Source: Blastomyces gilchristii SLH14081 (Eukaryota > Ascomycota > Eurotiomycetes > Onygenales > Ajellomycetaceae). Taken from it: a stretch of 64,000 nucleotides of DNA. The DNA lies in assembly GCF_000003855.2 (NCBI RefSeq), contig NW_003101669.1, positions 996,795 to 1,060,794 on the forward strand, given 5' to 3'. The notes under the pieces were generated by a model. It ran no database searches, had not been told where the DNA came from, and saw only the letters and a program-made list of their open reading frames with translations. Every line of letters begins with the position of its first letter. The stretch's first letter is position 1. Below are positions 25,666-38,522 of this stretch, piece after piece. The translations under genes were made by a program, and so were the position numbers.

Positions 25666-25815
25666 ATTAAAAAGACTCTAGAAAAATTATCTTATATTAT
25701 AATAACAGATTCTTATACAAAACTTTCTTAATAATATTATGAATATCTAGATGTCTTCTGATAAGATAATATTATAAACATACTCTTCTTACAAGATCTC
25801 AGAGTGAATCACAGT

Positions 25816-26321
25816 TAGACTGATTATTGAGATTATAAATTTCATATTTGATTCTATTTGATCTGATCTCATACATTTCTTGACGTGAATTCTGCTGAGA
25901 CTGGCTATCAAAAAAACATGTAAAGTAACTATATATCAGATCTTAAAATGGAACCATGACTTGAAAAAAATGAGAAAGTGATTTCATTTAATCTCATTTA
26001 GTTTCATTCTTGATATAAAGTTACTATTTTTAGACATTTTAAGGTTTTTTTTAGACTATTTTTAATTTTTTAAAAAGTAATGCTTTTTGATAATGCTCAA
26101 ATGAGATTTAAAGTCATTTAAAGTAATAAAAATAATTTAAATTGAGAAGTGGAAATCATGATCTTATTTGAAAAATGTGACAAGAGTAGACAGTAAGTCT
26201 CACTGAAACAGTATGAGACTACTATCTAATGTTAAAACTGTGTAATGAAATCAGTCAAATTGATAATAAGACTATCAAAAAATCTGGTTCTGATCTCAGA
26301 CACAGTCACACGGTCAGTCTA
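25816..26321 (+). mobile_element. hAT-type MITE, copy B (inside E1)
   Basis: 506 bp, same length and family as copy A. The 8-bp target duplication is atcacagt (25808-25815) / atcatagt (26322-26329), differing by one C-to-T change. It sits in the E1 pol region just before the reverse transcriptase, between the E2 and E4 insertion points. Confidence 0.85.
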
Positions 26322-26329
26322 ATCATAGT

Positions 26330-26568
26330 ATTAAGTTAAAGAAAAAGAATAATAAGAATTCTGAATTACTATAAGACTCTCTTTATAACATGTTCTGAGA
26401 TGAACTTCTTCTTCTTTGAAAGACACTCAATAATCTGTTAAATAAAGAATTTATATATATTAGTAACTCTTTCACTGCAGTCTCTATTCTCTTTGTAAAG
26501 AAATCAGATAAAGAACTCTGATTCTATGTAAACTACTAAGATCTGAACAGATTGATAAAGAAAGATTA
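26330..26568 (+). pseudogene. E1 reverse transcriptase, N-terminal part
   Basis: Conceptual translation gives FTAVSILFVKKSDKEL and a following 'FYVNY' block. These correspond to the VLFVKK...FCVDYRGLN region of Gypsy reverse transcriptases, with Trp/Arg codons changed to stops. The frame is cut by E4 and resumes at ~34368. Confidence 0.75.
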
Positions 26569-27101
26569 TGTAATATGACAGAACTGAAGCAGTGGCTAGT
26601 CAGCAGTGACATGTAGAGATAGTTGTTTAAAAAGCTGTATAAGTGAGCTTAATTATCTTGCTTGAATAGTGAGCTTGTAGACTACAGAGTTATTGTAAGA
26701 ATATCACAGATATGATACTTAGTATACTAAGAAGATTATATGAGATACACAGTAACTCTTGTATATATTTCTATTGAAGTAAAATAAATTACTGACTTCT
26801 TTAATAAGAAGTCAGTATCTAGCTATTCTATATAGATAATAAGCAGATACTCTTCTCTCATTTCATAAGTGAGAATAGTCAGAGTAATATCTCAGTAGTG
26901 TCTTATTATTAAGAAAGAGTAATCTGCTGATCTTATATAGAAGCAGAGTTCTTATATTTATTAATCAGATCTTTCTATGATATATCTGAATAATATCATA
27001 GAGTGATTGAAAATCAGTTCAAATGAAATGAAATTATTCACATGAAAGTAATAAGCTGTGTGAAACTGTAACAAAGTCTTAATACAGTTAGAAGTATAAT
27101 A
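26569..27101 (-). repeat. E4 3' LTR
   Basis: 533 bp, co-linear with 33830-34362. The inner end has lost the CpG-rich sequence retained in the 5' LTR. Confidence 0.9.
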
Positions 27102-27581
27102 ATACTCTCTCTCTTAAGAGTATAGTCTCTATGCTCTTAAGATTACTGAATTAGAAATTATCTTTGTTATATAGTAATAATTACTAACTGATTGACAGTG
27201 TATATACTGTATATAATACAAAGAAATAGATAAGTTATTCTACTGACTATATAGATCTTTCTTTTCTTATCTTCATTTAAATCAAATACATGATAAGTGA
27301 GTTTCTTATATATTAATTTAAGATAAGAAAAATGTAGTTAATAAGTGACTTACAGATCTCTTATTATATTTCATTCTATATATAAAATTCTCTGCAAAAG
27401 TGATGTATTTTAGAGACAAAGCTGACAGTAGTAGCAGGATTTTTTAAAAAGATCTCTCTCTCTGTGAAACATTTTTCTTTTCTCTCTCTTAATTGTAATA
27501 GTGAGTGCATGAGAGTATCATTCTTGAAGAATAATCAAGGACTTATTCTGATGTTTTCTAGTAAGTAAATATCTTCATGGT

Positions 27582-28265
27582 GTGGCAGCAGTCTCTGTGA
27601 CTATCAAGAAAGCCAGGTTGAAGGCAGAGACAGCAGCATCACTGAGCCGCGGGAGCACTGCTCTCATTGCCACATCTTCTTCTCCTTCTTCTACTTCTCT
27701 TACAGCTGTGGTGGTAGTCACCATGCCCTGCAGTGAGGTGTCATCTCTTCTGCCAGTTGGTTCATTCATGTCTGGTCCTTCCCCTGCCCCCCCCACCGCC
27801 ATTGCGACGCTGCCCCCCCCCCTCACCAATACAGTGATGTATGACCTCATGTGGTCATTCAGAGAGGAACCCGGGGAGAGCTTGATTCCAGGGACAGTGA
27901 CTCTGAGAAGCTCAATCTGTAGTTTCTCTCTCACATGCCTGAGCCCTGCTCAGAATGCTGCTGAGTTGAGTTCACAGAGTCTCATGATTTCTTCATCTTC
28001 TCTCTGTAAGAAGGCTTCAGTGTGGCCTCTGACCAGCATCATCACTTGTCTGTACTGTACTAAGCAGCTGAAGAAGAGAGAGATTTTATATATCTGTCTC
28101 TTCTCTCACTTCTGTTATTTCTGTTACATCTGTAACAATAACTCCTGTCTCTCTGTAAGTATTATCTTACAGAAAGATGTCATATCAGCTCTGATAAGAA
28201 GTCTAGATATTCAAGCAGTACAGAGTGAGAGTCTTAGAGCTTCAAGCATTGATGAATTTCATTAA
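27582..28265 (+). other. Uninterrupted 227-codon frame antisense to E4
   Basis: Starts ATG and is Ser/Thr/Leu/Pro-rich with no recognisable domain. It lies on the strand opposite E4, between the chromodomain and the 3' LTR. The same frame in E3 has one stop. Local sequence at 27590-27960 is clearly GC-richer and less mutated than surrounding DNA. It may be a genuine extra ORF of this family or a by-product of pyrimidine bias; the sense frame 27575-27934 (119 codons, Gly/Glu-rich) is open too. Confidence 0.35.
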
Positions 28266-28899
28266 GACTGAGAAGATCTCTCTTACTTATCTGTAAAAGA
28301 AGATGAAAGCATGAATCTTCAAGATAAAAAAATATCTCAGAATAGCTGATCTTAAGAAGAGATCAGCTGATGTCACTGTTGAAAGCACTGTAGAGATTAA
28401 TCACTGATTAAAGAGAATCTTACTTTAATTAAAACAGATAACTGAGATGCTTTATAAGTTAATAAGTTAATATTTCATGTATTTCTCATACTCTTCTGTA
28501 GCATGCTTCTCTACAGCACTGCAGTGCTAACTTCTTAACAGATAAAGATACTAATGTCAGAGACTTTAATAGTGAAGAATGAGTTTGATGAAGATGTGAT
28601 TATTAATAAGTAGACTCTGATCTCTCTTTTTACTTTTTCAGCAGACTGCAGCTCTATTAGAATAGCAGCAGCTCATAGATTGATAATATTAATCTTTTTA
28701 TTAATTTCTAATATCTTTTTTCTCTAACTGCTTCAGGAATTTTATACTTGTATAGTCTTATTAAACTTCTAAAAACTCTTTAAAAGAAAATAGAAGAAGA
28801 GTATTATAGAGTCTATAAGATACTGACTCACTACTGTAAGATTATCTCTAAAAAAATCCTTTAAGAAAAATAAGAAGTCTTAAGTGATATTTCTTACTC

Positions 28900-31800
28900 A
28901 ATGTCTCTGATATATAATAAGATAATCTCTACTAACTATCTCATAGATTGTAATCTCTTTCTCAGTATTTTTCAAATATTTAAGTAATTCTTATAAATTC
29001 TCTGATAATAAATAATCTTTTCATTTAATGAGATATTGAAGCTTACTATAATATATTCACTTATTCAATATTTTCTTTATAAGATATTTAATATCACTCT
29101 TAATCTTAATATTATTTAGCTGAGACAGCTCTGCTCTGAAGTATTACTTATAGAGCTTTAAATAGAAAATATGAAAAACAGAATAAATTGATTTCAATTC
29201 TGTGAATAATTTTAACTTATATATCTACTTACTTATCACTCTTGTTATCAGAAAAGATTCTAGTCACTACTCACTGAGCTTCTTATATAGTTTTATTATC
29301 TTGATATTCTTTACTGAAAGTAGTACTTAATTCTCTATCAAGAACTTCATTAGAAGATGTTTTTAATTATAGTATTTTATTTACTACTTCTAAGTGCAGT
29401 AAATACTTTTCACTATCTTCTTATAAATTTTATTTAAAAGTTTCAATCTTACTTTTACTTCTAATACTGAGAAATACTTTATTCTCTATATCTATCTGAT
29501 ATTTTAACTGTCTATCTTCTTCTTTAAAATATTATCTGTGACATCACTGAGTAATGAAGAATTATATTCATAATAAGTATAGAAAGAAGATATCTTTAAG
29601 ATTACATTCTTTATATTATTATATACAAATTCAACAGTTAGAAGATGTTTAAGTCAATTATTCTGATAATATAAATAGAATACTTAAAGATGCTGTTCTA
29701 GTGTCTGATTCTGATATTCAGTCTGATCATCAGTCTGCAGATAAAATGCAGTACTGAGAAGATATCTTATTATAAGATAATAGTAAAAAGCTGATTAGTA
29801 TTTACTGATAAAGAGGAATTCTCAATCTATTATTAATGATTTTAAAGCACTATAATTATGAATAATAATATCTAAAAACAGGTCAGTCAATTCAGAGGCT
29901 TTAATCTTTTTATAAGTAAAAATATATCTGATTATCTTCATGAAGCAGTTAATAATGATTAAAATTAAGTCATATTCTTTGACTCTTATCAACTTCAGCA
30001 GATTAACTATGAAATTTATTAATAAATTCTGTTATAAGCTCTTTAAAACAGACAGTGATATTAACTCACTGTATTACTTATACTGCAGAATCTTTATTCT
30101 TTAATAGATATTGTAAGTTTTAATATACTCTTTGATATCTATCTGAAGCTTGTCTTAAGTATATTTATATTTTAGAAGCTTCTCAGTCTTCTCTAACTTA
30201 AAGTATTCTGTATAAAGATTATTATGATGAATTCTTAATAACTTCTAATACATCACTCTGTTACAAGAGACAAAGACTGAATTATTCAGCAGTAGAAGTT
30301 CATATTCTTCTAGTTATCAGTGACTTGATTTCTTAGCAGCACTGCTCTGCTCAGAGTCTGTCTCTTTCAAGTTTAAACTGAATTCTTTCTTCTTTAACTT
30401 CTGAATTCAAGCTGTAGTAGAGATGTCCCTCTTCTATAACTTATCAATGAATTTCAAAAGTAGTTGAGTTAAAAGATTATAGACTGTTTCATTCTTTATC
30501 AATTTAATAATTATAAGATGTGATATAAGAAGCTTATAATTTTCAGTGTCAGTCTCTCACAGAGATCTGAGTTCTCTTTCATCTTCTATACTGAGTTATG
30601 CAGCTGTCTCTTCAGTGCTGTTTCTGAGCTTTAGAGAATCTCAATTCTCTGCAGCCAGCTTCTTCTATAGTGATGACAGAGATTCTTTTATAGAATTCTT
30701 CTCTATATTAATGATATTATAATTGAGCTGTTTAAACAGTGTATTAACAGAGTTAAGCTGATCTGAATAATATCAGATATAGAAATCATACTCTGAAAGC
30801 AGCTTCACTCATCTAACTTAACATTCTATCAAGCTCTTTATTGTTAAGAAGTAACATAGATTTACATAATTAGTGAGAACTTACACTGAGTACTTACTAC
30901 TTTAAAGATAATATTACCAGATCTTAAAGAATTTGACAATTATTAATATCTTCTGATTATAAGTATTATATCTTCTCTGTATGAGTGATAACTTCTTGAA
31001 GAAGAAAATTACTGATCTTTATTTATAATATCTTATAAACTCTGTGAAAAAGTCTTCTCTTACAGATAATTCATTATCTGTTTTCTCAGAGATGATTATT
31101 TTCTGATTCTTTCAATGTTAAAAGATCTCTGATATTAACTGTGAAAAGATTTTATAGATCTCATTTCTGAATATATCAGTCTTACACTGACTGAGTAAGT
31201 CAGAGTTAAAGTGATTCAGTATTATAATATCTATGAAAGCTTATTTCAATTCTACAAACATCTACACAGTGTCTTGAGTGAGAATAAATAGTTCTGTTTT
31301 TCTGTCTTTCACACTTCTCTTCAACAGATCTGTAAGAGAGACAGTAATCTGTGAATATATATAGATAAATTATCTGTAGAAATTTATAAATTCTAGAAAT
31401 ATCTGCATCTCACAGTACATCTGCAGCATCAGTCAGTTCTCAATAATAAAGACTTAGCTTCTGTTCATTGAAATGTCATTCACTTTAATAATATAATCTA
31501 AGAAATCAATCTTCTGCATGTAGAATGAGCATTTTTCAGTGTTTATATAGAGTTAATACTGTCTCAAGTGACTCAACACTTCTTGAACATGAGTATTATA
31601 TTCTTTCTCTGTTTTTAAGAAGATTAGAATGTCATTCAAGTATACTATACAGAAGACATTGACAAGACCTTACAGTGTTTTATTTATATAGATCTGAAAG
31701 ATAGCTGAAGCATTATAAAGATTAAAAGATAAAACAAGATATTTAAAATTACTGTACTTAATATAAAAAGCTGTTTTTCAAACATCATCTTTGTTAACTC

Positions 31801-33772
31801 TGATTCTATGATAGATATTCTGTATATCAATCTTTGAGAATATCTTTACTTCAGATAATTGATCAATTATCTTGTTAATTAACAGTAATAAATAGTGATT
31901 CTTAATCATTATCTTATTAAGGCCTTTATAGTCTATGCATAGATGTAGTCTATCATTCTTCTTAAGTATAAAGAGTATAGACATCTCTGCTGAACTCTTT
32001 GATAAATGTATTCAGTTCTTTAATTACACTTCTTCAAGATATTTATACAGAATATTCAACTTCTTTACAGACAAGTTATAAAGAGACCTGTATAATACTA
32101 TTACACTGTCTTCAAGATGAATCTTATATTATATCTTGATATCAGAAAACTTCACTACTTTCCTTTTTAAAAAGACATTCTTAAAATCTGTAAAGAGACA
32201 TTATATACATCTGTCTTTAATAATAAATACTGCTGCTAATCTTGCAGTGAGAGTGATGACTTCTTCATCTATTCTTAAGTCTTAATCATCTACTACACAG
32301 TATATTGACTCAATCTTTTTCTCAAGATTCTTCTGATAAAACTCTTCAGATTTCTCTATCACTGTCTCTTTATTAGTGAGATAATATCATCATATCTGAG
32401 TAACTCAGTCAATGAAAGAATTGTTTTCTCTCAATTATAGAAGATCTAAAATGACATTCTCATTTATAATATTAACTGTGTGAAGAAGCAGACTGCTCTT
32501 CTTAAAGATTTCTTCTAAGTCTGTGATCACATACTTTGCTTAAATTATGTTAAAATGATAGTATTTTATTTCATCTGTAAATTTTATATGATCTGATGAA
32601 TCTATCTTCTTTCAATTCTTTATTAAAGAAAAGAAATAGAATATGAAGTTGATATTCATTCTGAAGTTGAGTAGGTATCTCACTGATATCTTCTCATTCA
32701 GAGTATATATTGTAATTATAACATGAACTCAGAGATGTGAGAATTATTAATTCTTTTCTTTCTCTTCTTTATCTTTCATGAATACATTTGTCAGAAGAGA
32801 AGTTAACTTCAAGAAGATATCTTCTCAGTTTCTTCTCTTCTTCAGTTTCTTATAATCACTGATATAGTGATTATCAGCTCTGTAGTTAAAATAGAGATCT
32901 TTATCAAATCTTTTTTAGTGTTTCTTCACAGTGAGTGAAGAATCAGAATACTTGAAATTCTTCTTTACTTTCTCTACACTAAAGCTGTCATAATATTATT
33001 TAGATTCTATTATTGATTACTTAGAAGAGATTTTATTAGTCTTTTTCTCAGAGAATTGATTATTCAAATAGATTCAGAAAGCCAGGTTAACAAGCTCAGT
33101 GTAATTGATTAATAAACTCTGATATTATAATATTATTATTCACACCTTGTGAGTCAGCTTTATAAGATAAAGCTGTGTTTTTAATTGATTCAAATCATCA
33201 GTTAATTTCTCTCAATATTCTTCAAATCTTGTATTGAAATCAGAAGAATTCTCATCATCTCATTAATATAATAAGTTAAACTGCTGTGTCACTGTGAAGC
33301 TACAGTTGCAGTGATCTTTGATTTGATTAAGTAGAAAGTTCTTGAATTCTTCTCAAGTCATAACAGTATTGATACACTCAAGCTTTCTTTTCTTAATGAC
33401 TCAAGTAGTTGCAGAGATGCCTTCAAGAAGATTGACAGTGTATATTACTTATATCTTATGAGTATTATACTGGCTTGAATTAAGGTGGAATTTCTGTTCA
33501 AGAGTATAGATAAAGCTGTGAAATTCAGACAAGATATTTCTCTTATATTTCAGAGAATCTCTGATCTTAATCTCTCTATCTTCATAATAGATGTAGATGT
33601 GTAGAGGCCGCGGTGATGACAGAGTGATTGAAGAGCTCATATCAAAATGCACAGTGATTTCAGAAATCTCAGATTTCTGCTGAGATAGAGATGTACATAC
33701 TCTAGAAAATGATGTAGTATTTCTTTCAGAGAGTGAGGTTGAGTCAGTTTCAGTGCAGATGCATGAGGTCAT
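28900..33772 (-). pseudogene. E4 gag-pol remnant
   Basis: Minus-strand counterpart of the E3 coding region. Gag is open at 33449-33772, including a 26-residue stretch nearly identical to that in E3. The reverse transcriptase fragment at 31778-31984 shows CIDYKGLNKIMIKN. A chromodomain relic lies at ~29005-29085. Many stops, mainly at former Trp codons, show that it is inactive. Confidence 0.85.
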
Positions 33773-33829
33773 ATCAGTCTGTTAGAGCTTAACTGATTCA
33801 AATATATAATCAGATTAAGTGATTTGAAT

Positions 33830-34362
33830 TGTAATATAACAGAACTGAAGCAGTGACTAGTCAGTGACAATATATAGAGATAGTTGTTTGAAAAGCTGTA
33901 TAAGTGAGCTTGACTATCTTACTTAAATAGCAAGCTTGTAGGCTACAGAGTTATTGCAAGAATATCACAGATATGATACTTAGTATACTAAGAAGATTGT
34001 ATAAGACACACAGTAACTCTTGTATATATTCCTGTTAAAGTAAAATAAATCACTGACTTCTTTGATGAGAAGTCAGCATCTAGCTATTCTATATAGACAA
34101 TGAATGAATACTCTTCTCTTATTTCATAAGTGAGAATAGCTGGAGTGATATCTCAGCAGTGTCTTATTATCAAGAAAGAGTAATCTGCTGATCTCATATA
34201 GAAGCAGAGTTCTCATATTCATCAATCAGATCTTTCTATGATATATTCAAATAATGTCATAGAGTGATTGGAAACCAGTTCAGATAGAATGAAATCATCC
34301 GCATGAAAGTGATAAGCCGTGTGAAACCGCAACAGGGCCTTGGCGCGGCCGGGAGCGTGACA
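33830..34362 (-). repeat. E4 5' LTR
   Basis: 533 bp. The outer right end (…ggcgcggccgggagcgtgaca) preserves the CpG-rich LTR start, the reverse complement of the E3 5' LTR start. Confidence 0.9.
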
Positions 34363-34367
34363 GATTG

Positions 34368-37061
34368 ATATCTTTTATCTCTTATCAATAAAACTCTAAC
34401 ATGAATCAGATGAGCTTAATAATTTATAAAACTAGATATTATCACTGCATTTCATAAGATTTATATCACTGAAGAAGATGAATAACTTACAGTATTCTAA
34501 ATATATTATAATCTCTTTAAATAAATAGTCATATTCTTTGAACTGACTAACACTCTCAGTATATTTCAGAAGTATATTAACTAAGTACTCTGAGATTTTC
34601 TTAATAAGTTTGTATCTACTTATCTAGATGACATTCTCATCTTCACTGATAAATTCAGAAAAGAATATCAAGAGTATGTATAAAAAATATTATAATAGCT
34701 ATATGAAGTAGAACTACTGATAGATATTAATAAGTGTGATTTTGAAGTTAAGAGTATTAAGTATCTGAATTTTATTATAGAAGCTGATAAGAGAATTTGA
34801 ATAAATTCTGAGAAAGTCTCTGTCATTCTTGAATGAGAAGCTTCATATACTGTGAAAGATGTATAAAGCTTTATCAGATTTGCTAACTTTTATTAGCAAT
34901 TTATATAAAACTTCTCAGATATTATAAGATCACTTACAGATCTTATTAAGAAAGACTCAGTATTTCAATAATCAGTAAATATTAAAGCTGTATTTATATA
35001 GATAAAGAAGATATTCATTAATACTTCTTTACTGATAATATTTAATTCTGACTATAAGATAGTTATTAAAGCTGATTTCTCTGACTATATAATAGAAAAA
35101 GTGATATTATAATATAATAATGAAGATATTCTATAATTATATGTTTTTATATCTAAGAAACTGAGTTCTACTGAATATAATTATGAGATCTATAATAAGA
35201 AACTTCTCATAATTATACACTGTTTAGAAGAATGAGACTCTGAACTTTAAAGTATCTCTGAATTTAAAATAATCACAGATTATAAGAATCTTAAATACTT
35301 TATAACTATCTATAAACTCACTGAATAATAGATATAATAATCTGAGTTCTTAAGTTACTTTTATTTTATAATATACTATTATTCTGATAGTCAGAACTTG
35401 ATAATAAATACTCTCTTATAATGAGAGTAAGATATATTATTTAATATAATAGATACTCACTGAATGAACTGAGAGCACTGACTCTTGAATCTGAAGATAC
35501 TAGTTAATTAAGATGAAACAGTTTATGACACTATATATACTTCTTTAGTTAGAACTATTATTGATATCTTCACTTCTTCTACACTGAATAAACTGTGATA
35601 TACAGCAGCTCAGATAGATGAACTTCTTCAGATTCTTATTAAAGTAGTATATTAAAAAGCACTCTGATTTCTCTCAGAACTATGTATAAGAACTGATATC
35701 TCAGAATATTTAATTAATAATAATAATACTCTACAATTCTGTGAATAATACTGAGTTCTTCACTTCAAACTCTTACACACTCAGATAATGTAAGAGATGT
35801 ATAATTTATATATAACTAATTATTCAGACTGTGAATAACTGTATAGAATGATCTTCTGAGAGTTCTACTGATCTAAGATATTAAACAGTATCAGATATTT
35901 TATTCAAAACTATAATCACTGTTCTTCTATTATCTTATGAAAGAACTGTAGAAAAGATCTATTAAAATCACTTAATATTTCTGATAGAATCTGATGAGAT
36001 ATAGTAATTAACTTCACTATTAATCTATCTAAGAGTAAGAGTTGTAGAAATATTCTGATTATTATGAATTAACTAAGTAAAGATATAATATTGAAATCTT
36101 ATAATAAGATAAATACTGAACAAGTCACTGAAGCTTTTCTACAAAGTCTATTCTATTAAATATATGAATTACTGAGATCTATAGTATCAGATCAGAGTTA
36201 TTAATTCATAAGTACTCTCTGAACAAGAATCTATCAAGTTCTTAAGATTATATACTATCTATTAACTGTCTATCACTCTGAGACTGATAATATATCAGAA
36301 TGAATAATTCAGACTGTGAAGAATTATCTCTGTAAGTTCTGTAATTACTTATAAGATAATTAATATAATCTTCTTCTATATACAGAGATTGCTATCAACA
36401 GTTAAGATACTATTTTAATAGATATAAGCTTATTCTTTCTTATACATGAATATTATATAAAAGTGTTGAATCTTCTAGAAATTACACAGTTCACACTGAA
36501 TCTCTGCAGTCTAATTCAGATCACTGATAATATAGTAATAAAACTCTGAGATATCTGTGATTGAGCAGAGGTCTTCATAATAACTGTGAAATAAGATTAA
36601 GAGAATTAAATTAATGTTTATCAAGATCTCACTGAATAATATAAGATAGAAGATCTGATATAATTAAATCTTAAGAATATATAAATCACACATTCATCTT
36701 ATATACTAGATTACTGTTATATCAAGTATAAAGTGATAGAAGTTCTAAATAGTTACAACTACTATCTTGACATATTATCAGAAATTCATAATATATTTTA
36801 TACAAGCTTACTCTGCTATGCTGTTACTGATCTGTTCTCTTCTTAACTAACTTCTGACTGACAGTTATTAGACATCATAGAAGAAGATAATGAGCTTAAG
36901 TGAGAGATTAAGAATATTCTTGATAAGAGATCTTATAACTGCAGTCAGTAATATCTTATAAAATAAGTTAGTTATAATTAACTGATCTGAACTCTGAGTT
37001 CTATATTATCTGAAACAGCAGCTCTTAACTGATAAGAACTACTTCTGAAAGAGAGAACTAA
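34368..37061 (+). pseudogene. E1 pol, C-terminal part with chromodomain
   Basis: Continuation of E1 after the E4 insertion. 'STYLDDILIFTD' at ~34.61 kb is the Gypsy reverse transcriptase YxDD region. RNase H is readable at ~35.05-35.25 kb (IKADFSDY...LSSTEYNYEIYNKKLL). Integrase remnants follow at ~35.6-36.6 kb. At ~36.88-37.01 kb 'NELK-stop-EIKNILDKRSYN...YLIK-stop-VSYN' is a chromodomain with Trp-to-stop changes. A purine-rich tract, gaaagagagaa, precedes the 3' LTR. Confidence 0.8.
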
Positions 37062-37370
37062 TGTAATAAGCTGCATCTGATCAATTATATAGACTATTTC
37101 ATTATACTTCACAGATTTCAATCACTTCATTCTTGAATACATACACTCTGATTCTCAGTCATTCTCAATCACTGATTCTCAGTCACTATAAATGCGTGTA
37201 TATTCTCTCACTCTGAAGCTTCATCATGTACATCATTATATACACATATAAATATTCATCTCAATCATTAATTCTTACACTTTCTCTTTCTTTTCTTCTC
37301 TAACATTTTTATCTTTATTATATAAAACCTATTAATATTATACTGATCTATTCGGCGTAGGCCTCTTATA
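37062..37370 (+). repeat. E1 3' LTR
   Basis: 309 bp, co-linear with 2534-2842. The start is mutated (TGTAATAAGCTGCATCTGATC), while the last ~25 bases (ttcggcgtaggcctctta) are better preserved than in the 5' copy. Confidence 0.9.
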
Positions 37371-37581
37371 TATAGCTATGTTTATAAAGAAGAAAACAGA
37401 AGATTTATAGAATTAGTGTGAATTATAAACAAAGAACTAAATCTTTACAGAGATAGATTATATTACATTTCTATAAAGAGTGTTTTATTGTATTGCAGCA
37501 GCAGCAATTGCAGCAATTGAAGCTGTAATTACCTGCTTAATAAGTGATGACTATTTATACAGGTCATTGCGGCTTTCTCTA

Positions 37582-38520
37582 ATGTAATCAATCACCTAAA
37601 GCTCGTTTCCACCTAACACTCGCCTTTGTAAATCAATTACAATCAACTTTAAATGTTAATATCTCAATAAATATTCATTATTTTAATTTTTTAATTTATA
37701 ATCTATAAATATCAAGACTTATAGTATAATATAATTTAAAATTATTATAATATAGTTAAAATTGATTAAAATATAGATTCAATTAGAAAATAAAATACAG
37801 TATAATAAAATATATAATATTTTATTATAAATTAAGAAATATGTATTATATATTATTGAAAATAATAATTCTTATATAAATATATTATAATTTAATAAAT
37901 ATTAAATTATTTTATATAAGAATTCTATATTTTAATTTTTAAGAATTTTTTTATTTTTTTATTATAATTTTTTTTATAAATTACAAGTAAAATATTAAAA
38001 ACTCTTGAAATTTTAAATTTTGAAAAATAATTTATTAAATATAAATATATTTAAATAATTTAATATAATAATTTATTTAAATTACAATTTTAAAGTATAA
38101 ATAATACATAGTTATTACAAAAATAGTATTTTAAAATATAAGATTTTATATAAAAATTTAAATAAATCAATAATAAATAAGAATTTCAAGATAAAATTTT
38201 ATATTTTATTAAAAATATATATAATCTATAAGATATTTAATTTTTATATGAAAATAATTTATATTTATAAATATATTTATAAATATAGACTGTGTATTTT
38301 ATTTTAAAATAGTATTTTAAAAAGCTTAATAAATTAATAATTATATGTTATTTTCTCATAGAAATTTAATATAATATAATATATATCTATGAATTATTGT
38401 TCTGTTTTTTAGAATAGTTTTAAATAAATATTCATTGAGATATGAATATTTGAAGTTGATTGTAATTGATTTACAAAGGCGAGTGTTAGGTGGAAACGAG
38501 CGTTAGGTGGTTGATTACGT
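37582..38520. mobile_element. 939-bp TIR element (pogo/Tc1-like MITE) at the block edge
   Basis: Inverted repeats of ~95 bp: the left begins ATGTAATCAATCACCTAA, and the right, read on the opposite strand, begins ACGTAATCAACCACCTAA. Each arm holds a direct repeat of CACCTAAC(G/A)CTCG. Both ends are flanked by TA, the Tc1/mariner-pogo target duplication. The ~720-bp core is almost pure A/T with no open frame. The right end coincides with the change from AT-rich to normal DNA. Assignment to pogo/Fot is inference from the TA site. Confidence 0.75.
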
Positions 38521-38522
38521 TA

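Larger units (their letters stand above)
26569..34362 (-). mobile_element. E4: Ty3/Gypsy chromovirus in E1, inverted relative to E3
   Basis: 7.8-kb LTR element on the minus strand with 533-bp LTRs and target duplication gatta (26564-26568) / gattg (34363-34367). It is inserted in the E1 reverse transcriptase. Domain order on the minus strand mirrors E3: gag (33449-33772), reverse transcriptase (31778-31984), integrase, chromodomain (~29005-29085), then ~1.9 kb of extra 3' sequence. That 3' region is less mutated than the rest. Confidence 0.92.
2534..37370 (+). mobile_element. E1: outermost Ty3/Gypsy chromovirus, interrupted by nested insertions
   Basis: LTR retrotransposon defined by two 309-bp LTRs and a perfect 5-bp target duplication, tatag, at 2529-2533 and 37371-37375. 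The outer span is 34.8 kb. Removing E2, E4 and the 506-bp MITE leaves about 5.7 kb, a normal Gypsy size. Remnants read in order: gag with a zinc knuckle, protease, reverse transcriptase (split by E4), RNase H, integrase and a C-terminal chromodomain-like segment. That order is Ty3/Gypsy, chromovirus branch. It is the oldest element here because everything else between its LTRs is inserted into it. Dozens of stops make it inactive. Confidence 0.9.
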
